Source of the DNA: Blastomonas ursincola
GTDB taxonomy: Bacteria > Pseudomonadota > Alphaproteobacteria > Sphingomonadales > Sphingomonadaceae
Reading direction: 5' to 3'
DNA: 64,000 bases
NCBI RefSeq assembly: GCF_013607875.1
Contig: NZ_VDES01000003.1
Span: 456,045-520,044 of the forward strand
In this document: positions 42,716 through 50,601 of the stretch, one piece after another
Position numbering within the stretch: position 1 is the stretch's first letter
Layout: each line of letters begins with the position of its first letter
The notes under the pieces: generated by a model
Told to the model about the DNA's origin: nothing
Seen by the model: the letters and a program-made list of their open reading frames with translations, nothing else
Database searches by the model: none
Position numbers and translations under genes: made by a program

Positions 42716-44281
42716 ATGACCATCGCCCATGACGAATCCGTGCTGATTGTCGATTTCGGCAGCCAGGTGACGCAGCTGATCGCCCGCCGGGTGCGCGAGG
42801 CGGGGGTGTATAGCGAGATCGCCCCGTTCAGCAGCGCCGAAGCCGCGTTCCACCGGATGAAGCCCAAGGGCATCATCCTCTCGGGTGGCCCCGCATCGGT
42901 AACCGAGGAGGGCAGCCCGCGCGCACCGGACGCGATCCTCAATTCGGGCCTGCCGATCCTGGGCATCTGCTATGGCCAGCAGACCCTGACCCAGCAGCTC
43001 GGCGGCACGGTCGAGGGCGGCGGTGAGAAGGGCGGCGAATTCGGCCGCGCGTTCATCGAGATTACCGACCGCTGCCGGCTGTTCGATGGCCTGTGGAAGG
43101 AAGGCGAGGCGCATCAGGTGTGGATGAGCCATGGCGACAAGGTCACCGCGCTCGCACCCGGCTTCCGCTCCGTGGCATCCTCGCCCGGCGCACCCTATGC
43201 GGTCATCGCCGATGACGAGCGATGCTTCTACGCGATGCAGTTCCACCCCGAAGTCGTGCACACGCCCGATGGCGGCAAGCTTATCGCCAATTTCGTGCGC
43301 CATGTCTGCGGCTGTCGCGGCGACTGGTCGATGGCCGAGTTCAAGGCCGCCAAGATCGCGGAGATCCGGGCGCAGGTCGGCAGCTCGCGCGTGATCTGCG
43401 GGCTTTCGGGCGGCGTCGACAGCGCGGTCGCGGCGGTGCTCATCCACGAGGCGATCGGCGACCAGCTGACCTGCGTGTTCGTCGACCACGGCCTGATGCG
43501 CATGGGCGAGGCCGACCAGGTGGTCAGCCTGTTCAAGGGCCATTACAATATCCCGCTGGTGCATGTTCAGGCAGAGGCCCTGTTCCTGGGTGGTCTGGCG
43601 GGCGTCACCGATCCCGAGCAGAAGCGCAAGTTCATCGGCAAGACCTTTATCGACGTGTTCGAGAGCGAGGCGCGCAAGATCGGCGGTGCGGAATTCCTGG
43701 CACAGGGCACGCTCTATCCCGATGTGATCGAGAGCGTCTCGTTCACCGGCGGGCCTTCGGTCACGATCAAGAGCCATCACAATGTCGGCGGTCTCCCCGA
43801 GCGGATGAACATGAAGCTGGTCGAACCCTTGCGCGAACTGTTCAAGGACGAGGTGCGCGCGCTGGGCCGCGAACTCGGGCTGCCGGACGTGTTCGTCGGC
43901 CGCCACCCGTTCCCGGGACCAGGCCTTGCGATCCGTATCCCCGGCGAAGTGACGCGCGAGCGCTGCGACATCCTGCGCAAGGCCGATGCGATCTATCTCG
44001 ACGAGATCCGCAATGCCGGGCTGTACGACGCGATCTGGCAGGCCTTTGCCGTGCTGCTGCCGGTCAAGACCGTGGGCGTGATGGGCGACGGACGCACCTA
44101 TGACAGCGTCTGCGCGCTGCGTGCGGTCACTAGCACCGACGGCATGACGGCGGATATCTATCCTTTCGACGCCAGCTTCCTGCAGCGCACCGCGACCCGG
44201 ATCATCAACGAGGTCAAGGGCATCAACCGCGTGGTCTATGACTATACGTCAAAGCCGCCCGGCACGATCGAGTGGGAATGA
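42716..44281 (+). CDS. guaA: GMP synthase (glutamine-hydrolysing)
   Basis: 521 residues. N-terminal class I glutaminase with nucleophile C85 in LGICYGQQT and His/Glu in [12 protein letters not shown] pyrophosphatase domain with the SGGVDS P-loop; C-terminal dimerisation domain ending KPPGTIEWE. It converts XMP to GMP. The gene is complete. Its 3' end is a known insertion hotspot for tyrosine-integrase islands, and an integrase gene follows here after 318 nt. Confidence 0.97.
   Translation: MTIAHDESVLIVDFGSQVTQLIARRVREAGVYSEIAPFSSAEAAFHRMKPKGIILSGGPASVTEEGSPRAPDAILNSGLPILGICYGQQTLTQQLGGTVEGGGEKGGEFGRAFIEITDRCRLFDGLWKEGEAHQVWMSHGDKVTALAPGFRSVASSPGAPYAVIADDERCFYAMQFHPEVVHTPDGGKLIANFVRHVCGCRGDWSMAEFKAAKIAEIRAQVGSSRVICGLSGGVDSAVAAVLIHEAIGDQLTCVFVDHGLMRMGEADQVVSLFKGHYNIPLVHVQAEALFLGGLAGVTDPEQKRKFIGKTFIDVFESEARKIGGAEFLAQGTLYPDVIESVSFTGGPSVTIKSHHNVGGLPERMNMKLVEPLRELFKDEVRALGRELGLPDVFVGRHPFPGPGLAIRIPGEVTRERCDILRKADAIYLDEIRNAGLYDAIWQAFAVLLPVKTVGVMGDGRTYDSVCALRAVTSTDGMTADIYPFDASFLQRTATRIINEVKGINRVVYDYTSKPPGTIEWE
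44250..44281 (+). other. Possible attL at the guaA 3' end
   Basis: guaA-type islands recombine within the last codons of guaA, and the P4-type integrase gene lies immediately downstream here in the expected orientation. The last bases of guaA are therefore the likely left junction. A matching right copy was looked for by eye in the rest of the window and not found, so the assignment rests only on position and precedent. Confidence 0.3.
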
Positions 44282-44396
44282 TTTGTACCCCTCCGGCAGT
44301 ATCCGTCTGCACGCTCTGATACGACATAAAGTGCTGAAGTATAAAGATAATCGTGCCGGCATCTATCGTCGACTATCGCGGGGCAGTGCTCTGCTG

Positions 44397-44556
44397 TGAC
44401 GGTATAACAGACGGTATGGACGAACTTGTTCTATCTTGGATTTCTGTATACCGTCACGGGTGAGAGCGCTGATGACGGTATTTTTTTCGGTGTTAACAAG
44501 CTGATTAAAGATGGAAATCATGCTTCCAGCACCGCCTGTTTCTGCCTGACGGTATA
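44397..44556. repeat. Five TGACGGTATA elements upstream of the integrase gene
   Basis: Copies at 44397-44406, 44409-44418 (AGACGGTATG), 44447-44456 (inverted, exact), 44473-44482 (TGACGGTATT) and 44547-44556. The stretch is clearly more AT-rich than its surroundings. The last copy overlaps a perfect TATAAT hexamer (44553-44558) that could be the -10 box of the integrase gene. The spacing is irregular, so these look like binding sites for the integrase arm domain or for the AlpA-type regulator, not iterons of a replication origin. Confidence 0.6.
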
Positions 44557-44599
44557 ATCGGCGCCTCTCCCGATTCCTAGGACGGTTGTGGAGGCCCTC

Positions 44600-45856
44600 A
44601 TGCTTACTGACACTGCGATTAAGGCGCTGAGATCACAGAAGAAATTGTACAAGGTGAGCGATCGTGACGGCATGTATGTCGTGGTGCAACCGTCGGGGGC
44701 GATCGTGTTCCGGTACGACTACCGCCTCAACGGACGTCGCGAGACGATAACGCTCGGCCGATACGGCCCAGATGGCCTCTCGCTTGCCAGGGCTCGCGAG
44801 AAGCTGATCGATGCGAAGCGGGCCATTTCAGAGGGCCGGTCGCCTGCTCAGGAGAAGCAGCACGACAAGCGGCGACTGAAGGAGGCGAAGCGGTTCGGCG
44901 AGTTCGGCGAAAAGTGGTTCCAAGAGTCGCGCATGGCCGACAGCACGCGCGCCATGCGGCGCTCCATCTACGAGCGAGACATCTTGCCGACGTTCCGAAA
45001 CAGGCTTCTGCCGGAAATCACGCCTGACGATCTCCGCATGATGTGCGGGAAAGTGAAGGAGCGCGGGGCTCCAGCCACGGCCGTGCATGTGCGGGATATC
45101 GTCAAACTGATCTTTGCGTTCGCTATCTTGCATGGCGAGAAGGTCGCCAACCCAGCGGATGAAGTTGGGCCCGCGTCAATCGCGACCTTCGTACCGAAGG
45201 ATCGTTCGCTATCTCCTGCGGAGATCCGCGTCATGCTCGGTCAGCTCGAGCATGTACCGACCCTGCCGACTATACGGTTGGGAATGAAGCTCTTCCTTCT
45301 GACGATGGTCAGGAAAAGCGAGCTGCAGGACGCGACATGGGATGAAGTCGATTTCGAGAACGCCGTCTGGTCGATCCCGAAAGAGCGAATGAAGCGGTCG
45401 AAGGCACACAACGTCTACCTCTCGGAGCAGGCGGTGGACATCTTCATCGCGCTGAAAACTTGCGCGGGTAATTCGCGCTATGTCCTTCCTTCCCGATACG
45501 ACGCTGACGCACCGATGTCGCGGGCGACATTTAATCGGATAACGACGGCAGTCGTGGTCAGAGCGAAAAAAGAGGGGCTGCCGCTCGAACCGTTCACTGT
45601 CCATGACCTACGACGCACAGGTTCTACCCTGTTGAATGAGCTAGGCTTCAATAGCGACTGGATCGAGAAGTGCTTGGCGCATGAAGACGGAAGATCCTCG
45701 CGTGGCGTCTACAACAAGGCGGAGTACGAGCATCAACGACGCCATATGATGCAGGAGTGGTCCAATATGTTGGACGCCTGGGTTTTGGGTCAGAAGTACC
45801 GTCCGACGCTGCTCCCGGCCACGATGGAGTTGCTTGAGTTAGAGCCTAGTGTTTGA
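44600..45856 (+). CDS. P4-type tyrosine recombinase/integrase
   Basis: 418 residues from the ATG at 44600, with GGAGG at 44590-44594. N-terminal arm-binding domain (DUF4102-like, MLTDTAIKALRSQKKLYKVSD), core-binding domain (about 95-185), then catalytic domain with R238 (VRKSEL), H335-x-x-R338 (HDLRRT), H361 and Y371 (GVYNKAEY). All catalytic residues are present, so the enzyme may be active. It lies just behind guaA with TGACGGTATA elements upstream. Codon usage is less GC-biased than in guaA, which fits transfer. Confidence 0.93.
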   Translation: MLTDTAIKALRSQKKLYKVSDRDGMYVVVQPSGAIVFRYDYRLNGRRETITLGRYGPDGLSLARAREKLIDAKRAISEGRSPAQEKQHDKRRLKEAKRFGEFGEKWFQESRMADSTRAMRRSIYERDILPTFRNRLLPEITPDDLRMMCGKVKERGAPATAVHVRDIVKLIFAFAILHGEKVANPADEVGPASIATFVPKDRSLSPAEIRVMLGQLEHVPTLPTIRLGMKLFLLTMVRKSELQDATWDEVDFENAVWSIPKERMKRSKAHNVYLSEQAVDIFIALKTCAGNSRYVLPSRYDADAPMSRATFNRITTAVVVRAKKEGLPLEPFTVHDLRRTGSTLLNELGFNSDWIEKCLAHEDGRSSRGVYNKAEYEHQRRHMMQEWSNMLDAWVLGQKYRPTLLPATMELLELEPSV

Positions 45857-46115
45857 CGGGCCGAGAACGGCGCAGCCTCACGTCAGGGCTTGGAGCACGT
45901 TTGATTGCATTTGCGCGAGAGGCATGACGCCGAGCATCGAGCCAGGCTTCTACCTCTGCCAAGTCCCAGACGACGCAGCGCGAGGTGAGATAGAAGCGCT
46001 GCGGGAATTCTCCCCGCTGCTCCATGTCGTAGATTGTGCTGTCGGCAAGCGGTACGATCTCCCGTAACTGCTGCCGGCGAATTGTTCTTCGGGCGACATG
46101 TGGGGCAGCGCTCAT
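45846..46115 (-). CDS. alpA: AlpA-family excisionase/regulator
   Basis: 89 residues from the ATG at 46115 (MSAAPHVARR). The winged-helix AlpA domain is clear: LREIVPLADSTIYDMEQRGEFPQRFYLTSRCVVWDLAEVEAWL. Such proteins activate integrase expression and assist excision. Its 3' end overlaps the integrase 3' end by 11 nt in convergent orientation, an unusual arrangement, since alpA is usually co-directional. The basic C-terminal tail (RLRRSRPVKH) may add DNA affinity. Confidence 0.85.
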   Translation of the reverse strand: MSAAPHVARRTIRRQQLREIVPLADSTIYDMEQRGEFPQRFYLTSRCVVWDLAEVEAWLDARRHASRANAIKRAPSPDVRLRRSRPVKH

Positions 46116-46336
46116 ACCGTATCTCCGCTTCTTTGCTCTTGTGGAGATAGAAGGCGATAGATCTTCCGCTTTGAAGCCCACGCGTGAACGTGTGCGGTAA
46201 TATCAGGCTATAGCGTGTAAATCGGACGGGTGGTCTCAACGCGCAAGTGTCGTCTGGGAGCGTCAGCCGACCCTTCGGCTCTTGTTCGGACCGGCGCCAA
46301 CCGAGGAATTTCAATCCGGTGGAACCGGCGGTTCAC

Positions 46337-46388
46337 TTCAAAATCCAATTCCGAGAAGAGTGCCGGTTTGACCCGGCCACCCGCACCA
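46337..46388 (+). repeat. tRNA-Leu(CAA) 3' fragment, copy A (degenerate)
   Basis: The 52 bp run from the anticodon loop TTCAAAA through the 3' anticodon stem TCCAA, a variable arm (TTCCGAGAAGAG), T-arm GCCGG..CCGGC and acceptor strand CACCCGC to A-CCA. The T-loop is TTTGAC instead of TTCGACC, so this copy is damaged. No 5' half with a matching GCGGGTG acceptor strand precedes it. This is the form left when an integrase recombines in a tRNA anticodon loop. Confidence 0.75.
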
Positions 46389-46397
46389 TCATTCAAT

Positions 46398-46447
46398 TCG
46401 CCCTCCGAAGGTGGGGGCCACACGTTCGAATCGTGTCGGGTGCGCCA
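46398..46447 (+). pseudogene. tRNA-Arg(CCG) 3' fragment
   Basis: Anticodon arm TCGCC-CTCCGAA-GGTGG (anticodon CCG), variable loop GGGCC, T-arm ACACG-TTCGAAT-CGTGT, acceptor strand CGGGTGC, discriminator G and CCA. The 5' acceptor (expected GCACCCG) and the D-arm are missing. It starts 9 bp after the end of tRNA-Leu fragment A. The anticodon stem pairs with two G-U pairs. It looks like another att-type remnant or a truncated tRNA gene. Confidence 0.7.
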
Positions 46448-46801
46448 CTATGTCGTGTCAGGTATAGGCTAGGTGCGCTCCAGGTGCCGAGCGCCGCTCA
46501 AAGCGCAAGACGGTTCCGCCTTTCAAGGGGCTGTAGCTGGCGCATAGGTTCCCGTGTCATTGAGAGGGACGCGAGATAATCCTGCTGCAGACGTCCTTTC
46601 GGCTACTGCAGCATAGTCGCGTGTGGTTAAAAATCCCATTCCGCAAGGATTGGCGGCTCGGTCCGACAGCCCGAACCAAAGCACTGGTGCCCTAGCCTAG
46701 CTTAGCCGCAAGCCGTAGACGCTACGTGGGCGCGCTCGCGTCGGCGGTGTCATCTGACCGTCTTCGACTGCAGCTATGCTGCGAGTCTCGGGAGAACGGC
46801 T

Positions 46802-47206
46802 ATGATCACCACCAGCCTACGGGTGAACGAACTCGGCGTGTCCGCGACCGAGTGGTACATTGGCGAGTACCTGGCTGCCATGGATGCGCTTGATGTAGGG
46901 CGCTATTCAAACTTCCTCGCCGACGGAGTGAGTGTGCAGTTCAACAACGCGCCCGCAGTTGAGGGAAAGGCGGCGGTCACCGCCATGCTCGCGGAGTATT
47001 GGCAAAGCTTCGCCGCGATTGAGCATGAGCCGCTCAACATATACGGGTCGGACGATCACTTCATGCTGGAAGCACTAAACCACTATGTGCGCCACGACGG
47101 ACGCAAAGTGACGACGCGTGCGGTGGCGCTCACCGACCGTGATGCGCAGGGCAAGGTTACTTCGGTGCGCATATACGCCGATGCGTCTCCTGTGTTCGAG
47201 AGCTGA
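46802..47206 (+). CDS. SnoaL/NTF2-like domain protein
   Basis: 134 residues, preceded by GGGAGAA. A single NTF2-like cone fold (EWYIGEYLAAMDALDVGRYSNFLADGVSVQF ... VRIYADASPVF), as in SnoaL-type cyclases, ketosteroid isomerase-like proteins and ligand-binding proteins. Its activity cannot be deduced. It is the only gene between tRNA-Leu fragments A and B, as if it had arrived as a one-gene cassette. Confidence 0.75.
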   Translation: MITTSLRVNELGVSATEWYIGEYLAAMDALDVGRYSNFLADGVSVQFNNAPAVEGKAAVTAMLAEYWQSFAAIEHEPLNIYGSDDHFMLEALNHYVRHDGRKVTTRAVALTDRDAQGKVTSVRIYADASPVFES

Positions 47207-47244
47207 GCGCAGCACGCAACTCGCAGGCTGGTAGACGCGCTCGC

Positions 47245-47297
47245 TTCAAAATCCAATTCCGATAGGAGTGCCGGTTCGACCCCGGCCACCCGCACCA
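47245..47297 (+). repeat. tRNA-Leu(CAA) 3' fragment, copy B (best preserved)
   Basis: The 53 bp hold anticodon loop TTCAAAA, stem TCCAA, a class II variable arm (TTCC-GATA-GGAG), T-arm GCCGG-TTCGACC-CCGGC, acceptor CACCCGC, A and CCA. The 5' anticodon strand (CTCGC) does not pair with TCCAA, and no GCGGGTG acceptor is found. A D-arm-like GGTAGACGCGC lies just upstream (47230-47240), so this copy may be a tRNA with a replaced or eroded 5' part. Confidence 0.8.
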
Positions 47298-47351
47298 TCT
47301 TCGGGAAGGCTCGGCTGTCCGGTTGCTTCACGCTGATCACGAACTCAGGCG

Positions 47352-48827
47352 CTACGGCTCGGTTGGCAAATTACCCTGGTTCTCATCATTTTCACCCAGG
47401 GCAACCGCGAGTTTGTTAAGGGCTGTTGCGACTTCGTCGAACTGGGCGTCGGGGTGGATGGGGCAAAGCCGGAAGACCGTTTCGCCACGCACTTCGGTTG
47501 TGGTGATCAACGCATATCCTTCGTCAAGCCCAGCTTGAACAGCTCGCTTGATCACTTGCGGGCGCCGTCGCGAGGCGATCGTGGATCGGAAAGTAAGGAT
47601 GCCGATCTGCGCCGGAGTAACGATCTGCCATTCGGATGACGCAGAAATGTGAGCCTCCGCGGCTTCGGCGAGCTTGATGCCGCGATCTATCGCCTGCTCA
47701 ACGTGATCGAGGCCGAAAGTTTTGAGGAACATCCACAGCGTCAGGGCGCGGAATGACCGGGTGAGTTGGGGGCCATAGTCGTAGAAGTTGATTGCGCCTG
47801 CCAATCCGTCGGCAGCGCTTGAAGCAGACGCTGCCGCCTCGCGCAGATACTCTGCCTCCACGGCAAACGCCGCCTTCAAACTACGCGCATCGCGTACCAA
47901 CAGGCAGCCAATCTCGTAGGGCTGGAAGAGCCATTTGTGGGGGTCGAGCACGAGTGAGTCTGCCATACCCAAACCGTCGAGAAGCGTTTTCGCACACGTG
48001 CCAATCCGCGCGGCACCGCCATAGGCACCGTCAACGTGCATCCAGAGATTTTCGTCATCGCAGAGGCGACGGATATCTAGGAGCGGGTCCACCGTGCCGG
48101 TACTCGTCGTTCCGGCGGTTGCGATAACGGCGAGCGGACGCAGCCCGTTTATCCGGTCAGATCGAACCATCTCAGCAAGCGCCTGAACGTTCATTCGCAA
48201 GCTGTCGTCGATAGGCACCAGGCGTAGCTGATCGTTACCAAAACCTAGGGTGCGCAGCGCTTTAGCAAGTGAGGAGTGCGCTTCAGTCGTACCGTAGACG
48301 GCAAGCGTAGGGTCGTGCGTAACGCCCGCACCGAGCGCGCGCGTCCTCGCGACGTGTAGTGCCGACAGGCCGGCCATTGACCCGCCTGAAAGGAAGATGC
48401 CGCCGGCCGTCGAAGGCATACCCATGAGGTCGCGGAGCCATCCAAGCGTGATCGACTCGATCGCCGCAGCCGAAGAGCCGACAAGGCTGTGACCAGCGAA
48501 TACATTGAACCCGGCGGCGAGCGCGTCGCCGAGAACGCTCACATAGTTACCCGGGCCGGGTACGTAGCCGTAGAAGCGCGGATGGTCGGTGTGCGCGATG
48601 CCAGTCAGGACGTGCTCCGCGACCTCAGAGAGAACAGCCTGCGGGTCTGTCGCCGTACGCGGCGGCGGGGCAGCGAAACGGCGGTCGTAGACCGCCCGCT
48701 CGCGCCGGCGCGCAACTGGCTTGCTTCGCATGCCGGTCTGGTGATCGACAATAAGGTCGACGACGCGGTAGCCAAGCTGGCGCATCGCCTGCTGGTCAAA
48801 ATTGAAACTGCCAGCTTTGTCCGTCAT
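47352..48827 (-). CDS. PLP-dependent group II decarboxylase (aromatic amino acid type)
   Basis: 491 residues from the ATG at 48827 (MTDKAGSFNFD). Fold type I PLP enzyme: the PLP lysine lies in DPHKWLFQPYEIGC, with HVDGAYGG (Asp contacting the pyridine nitrogen) and HPRFYGYVPGPGNY near the N terminus. It resembles aromatic-L-amino-acid/tyrosine decarboxylases and their aldehyde-synthase relatives. No amine transporter or partner enzyme is adjacent. It is the only gene between tRNA-Leu fragments B and C. Confidence 0.88.
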   Translation of the reverse strand: MTDKAGSFNFDQQAMRQLGYRVVDLIVDHQTGMRSKPVARRRERAVYDRRFAAPPPRTATDPQAVLSEVAEHVLTGIAHTDHPRFYGYVPGPGNYVSVLGDALAAGFNVFAGHSLVGSSAAAIESITLGWLRDLMGMPSTAGGIFLSGGSMAGLSALHVARTRALGAGVTHDPTLAVYGTTEAHSSLAKALRTLGFGNDQLRLVPIDDSLRMNVQALAEMVRSDRINGLRPLAVIATAGTTSTGTVDPLLDIRRLCDDENLWMHVDGAYGGAARIGTCAKTLLDGLGMADSLVLDPHKWLFQPYEIGCLLVRDARSLKAAFAVEAEYLREAAASASSAADGLAGAINFYDYGPQLTRSFRALTLWMFLKTFGLDHVEQAIDRGIKLAEAAEAHISASSEWQIVTPAQIGILTFRSTIASRRRPQVIKRAVQAGLDEGYALITTTEVRGETVFRLCPIHPDAQFDEVATALNKLAVALGENDENQGNLPTEP

Positions 48828-49234
48828 CAATCATCCCCGCTCAAGCTTGGCTACGACCTAGCCCGTTGATTCTAATCTGCCCGACGTAAGCCTCCTTGCG
48901 AACCTCCGTTTTCTCAGACTGCTTCTAGGAGGTCGGAAGGAGTTCACTGCGTTAAAGGTATGCGGCCAGTAGGCATCAAACGCTTCGGGACATGCCCGCT
49001 GCAAAATCCAGTTCCAAAAGGAGTGCCGGTTCGACCGCGCGGCCCCCCGCACCATCTCTTGAGCAGCCTGACCGCAGCGCTCGGAACGCAGATACTCGCA
49101 CTCGAGTTCGGCGGCGATGTCCTCGCCTTAATTCGTGCCGCTCCCTAGCAGGACTGGTCGGTGATCTAGGTAGAGGATGACGACTCACCCGCTGCCCACC
49201 AGGTCGAAGCAACGCGGTGCAGTCGAACTGCTGG
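48828..49234. other. Intergenic stretch holding tRNA-Leu fragment C
   Basis: 407 bp without a credible gene, carrying the upstream region of the decarboxylase gene and the third tRNA-Leu fragment (49000-49054). The sequence after the fragment resembles neither neighbour and shows no clear promoter. Confidence 0.5.
49000..49054 (+). repeat. tRNA-Leu 3' fragment, copy C (diverged)
   Basis: Shares CAAAATCCA, the variable arm (TTCC-AAAA-GGAG), GTGCCGGTTCGACC and the CCCGCACCA end with copies A and B. It has a 2-nt insertion in the 3' T-stem and a changed acceptor (CCCCCGC). It is the most diverged copy, suggesting a different donor or age. Same orientation as the others. Confidence 0.65.
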
Positions 49235-49699
49235 CTACATTTCGTCATCGAAGAAGCCGACGATCTGCGCAAGTTTGGCGTCGGCGGAGACAGTGACGAA
49301 ATCGACGCCCGCTGCGCCGGCTATCGGCGCGATCGACCCCGCCCGGTCGAGGAAGGCCCATGCAAACGTCACGAAACGGCCGTGGAAGCGCGGGCGATCG
49401 ATCAGGGTTAGCGTGTAGGCCCCGAGCAACGGGAGTATGGTCTCTTCGATATGGGTCACGAGGGCGGCGGGCGAGAGGCTGTCGGTCATCGAATCGCGAT
49501 AGTCGCCGTTGACCTCCCAGTTTTCTGCCGAGATGCGTCGCCGCTCGGCCGACGACGTGGTTACATCCCAGAGGCTGCGGTAGCGAGGCAGCAAAGTGGT
49601 CAGAGCGGGTCCGATGGCGAGGCGTGCCGCGGCGTCCTGTTCGGCGATCATCGCCGAAACGCGCTCCGCCGCAGCGGCGTCGATCGGCGCGCCAATCAT
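49235..49699 (-). CDS. SnoaL/NTF2-like protein of the dehalogenase operon
   Basis: 154 residues with an NTF2-like core (HGRFVTFAWAFLDRAGSIAPIAGAAGVDFVTVS). The ATG overlaps the dehalogenase stop by 4 nt, so translation is coupled. Related proteins act as isomerases, cyclases or hydrolases on small hydrophobic molecules. It is the third and last gene of a leftward operon with the dehalogenase and the hydroxylase. Not closely similar to the SnoaL gene at 46802. Confidence 0.75.
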   Translation of the reverse strand: MIGAPIDAAAAERVSAMIAEQDAAARLAIGPALTTLLPRYRSLWDVTTSSAERRRISAENWEVNGDYRDSMTDSLSPAALVTHIEETILPLLGAYTLTLIDRPRFHGRFVTFAWAFLDRAGSIAPIAGAAGVDFVTVSADAKLAQIVGFFDDEM

Positions 49700-50601
49700 G
49701 AACCGGCTCGGTGCAGAGCGAGAATCGCCTCTGCCAGAGCCCGAGGCTGGTCCTCCTGACAGAAATGGCCGGTCTGTTGCAGGATCTCGTGCGGTTGGCT
49801 GTGCGCACCTGGCACGCGTTGAATGAAGATTTGCTCGCCTCCTTTGGTTACGGGATCGCTGTCGCCGAATAGCGTGAGGAAGGGGCGGTCAAACTGTTTC
49901 AGCCCCTTCCAGGCTTCGCGGTTATCGTCCGCAGCTTGGTCTTCCGGATCGATCGGGACTAGGAGCGGAAAGGCGCGCGCGGCGGCCTTGTGGCGTTCGT
50001 CGGGAAACGGCGCGTCATAGGCAGCGACTTCGTCGTCCGACAACTGGCGCACGCTTGCCTGCTGAAGGATAGCGCCGATTGGAAACTCGGCGGTCGCCTG
50101 CGCAAAAGTGCGCCATGCAAGAAAAGCAGGCGACGGTGTTGTGCCAATTGGCAAGCCGGTGTTGCTGGCGACGACGAAACGGAAGCGGTGCGGCTGCTGG
50201 CCAACCAGACGCAGTCCGAGCAACCCGCCCCAGTCCTGGCAGAACAGGCCAATGTCCTTAAGATCGAGCGCGTCGAGGAAGCGCATGAGCCATGCTGCGT
50301 GACCGGCATAGCTGAACACAGCGCGATCGACAGGCTTGTCCGATTTGCCGAACCCGATCAGGTCGGGCGCGATCACCCGCGCACCTGCGGCAGCAAGTAC
50401 CGGGATCATGTGTCGATAGAGATAGGACCAGCTTGGTTCGCCATGAAGCAGCAGGATGACGTGGCCGCCCGGCGGTCCCTCGTCGACATAATGCTGCCGT
50501 ACCGTGCCGATGTCGGCGAACTCATGCTCGATATAGCACGGTGCGAACGTATAATCGGGCAGATTGCTAAATCGCTCGTCGGGGGTTCGCAGTACGGTCA
50601 T
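49696..50601 (-). CDS. Haloalkane dehalogenase (HLD-I, DhlA-like)
   Basis: 301 residues from the ATG at 50601. Alpha/beta hydrolase with HGEPSWSYLYR (oxyanion region), nucleophile D123 followed by the halide-binding W124 (CQDWGG), catalytic acid D249 (FGDSDP) and base H279 (TGHFCQED). The HGEP..YLYR and QDWGG blocks match DhlA-type subfamily I enzymes rather than general epoxide hydrolases. It would replace a halogen by hydroxyl. Sandwiched with 4-nt overlaps between the hydroxylase and SnoaL genes. Confidence 0.85.
   Translation of the reverse strand: MTVLRTPDERFSNLPDYTFAPCYIEHEFADIGTVRQHYVDEGPPGGHVILLLHGEPSWSYLYRHMIPVLAAAGARVIAPDLIGFGKSDKPVDRAVFSYAGHAAWLMRFLDALDLKDIGLFCQDWGGLLGLRLVGQQPHRFRFVVASNTGLPIGTTPSPAFLAWRTFAQATAEFPIGAILQQASVRQLSDDEVAAYDAPFPDERHKAAARAFPLLVPIDPEDQAADDNREAWKGLKQFDRPFLTLFGDSDPVTKGGEQIFIQRVPGAHSQPHEILQQTGHFCQEDQPRALAEAILALHRAGS

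Larger units (their letters stand above)
46116..46801. other. Non-coding stretch with tRNA fragments
   Basis: 686 bp without a credible gene. It carries the tRNA-Leu fragment (46337-46388) and the tRNA-Arg fragment (46398-46447), described separately. A GCAGCATAG copy near 46606 and an inverted CTATGCTGC near 46776 are the only other symmetry noticed. Codon periodicity is absent and short reading frames on both strands look random. Confidence 0.6.

Noticed and set aside
44397-44556. CRISPR-like array or replication iterons from the TGACGGTATA copies.
   Set aside because: Units are only 10 bp with irregular spacing, one copy is inverted, and no cas or rep gene is near.
44282-44599. A tRNA gene between guaA and the integrase as the classical attachment site.
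   Set aside because: No T-arm/CCA pattern of any kind is seen in these 318 bp.
47221-47297. Intact tRNA-Leu gene at fragment B.
   Set aside because: The 5' acceptor strand complementary to CACCCGC is missing and the 5' anticodon strand does not pair with TCCAA, despite a D-arm-like GGTAGACGC upstream.
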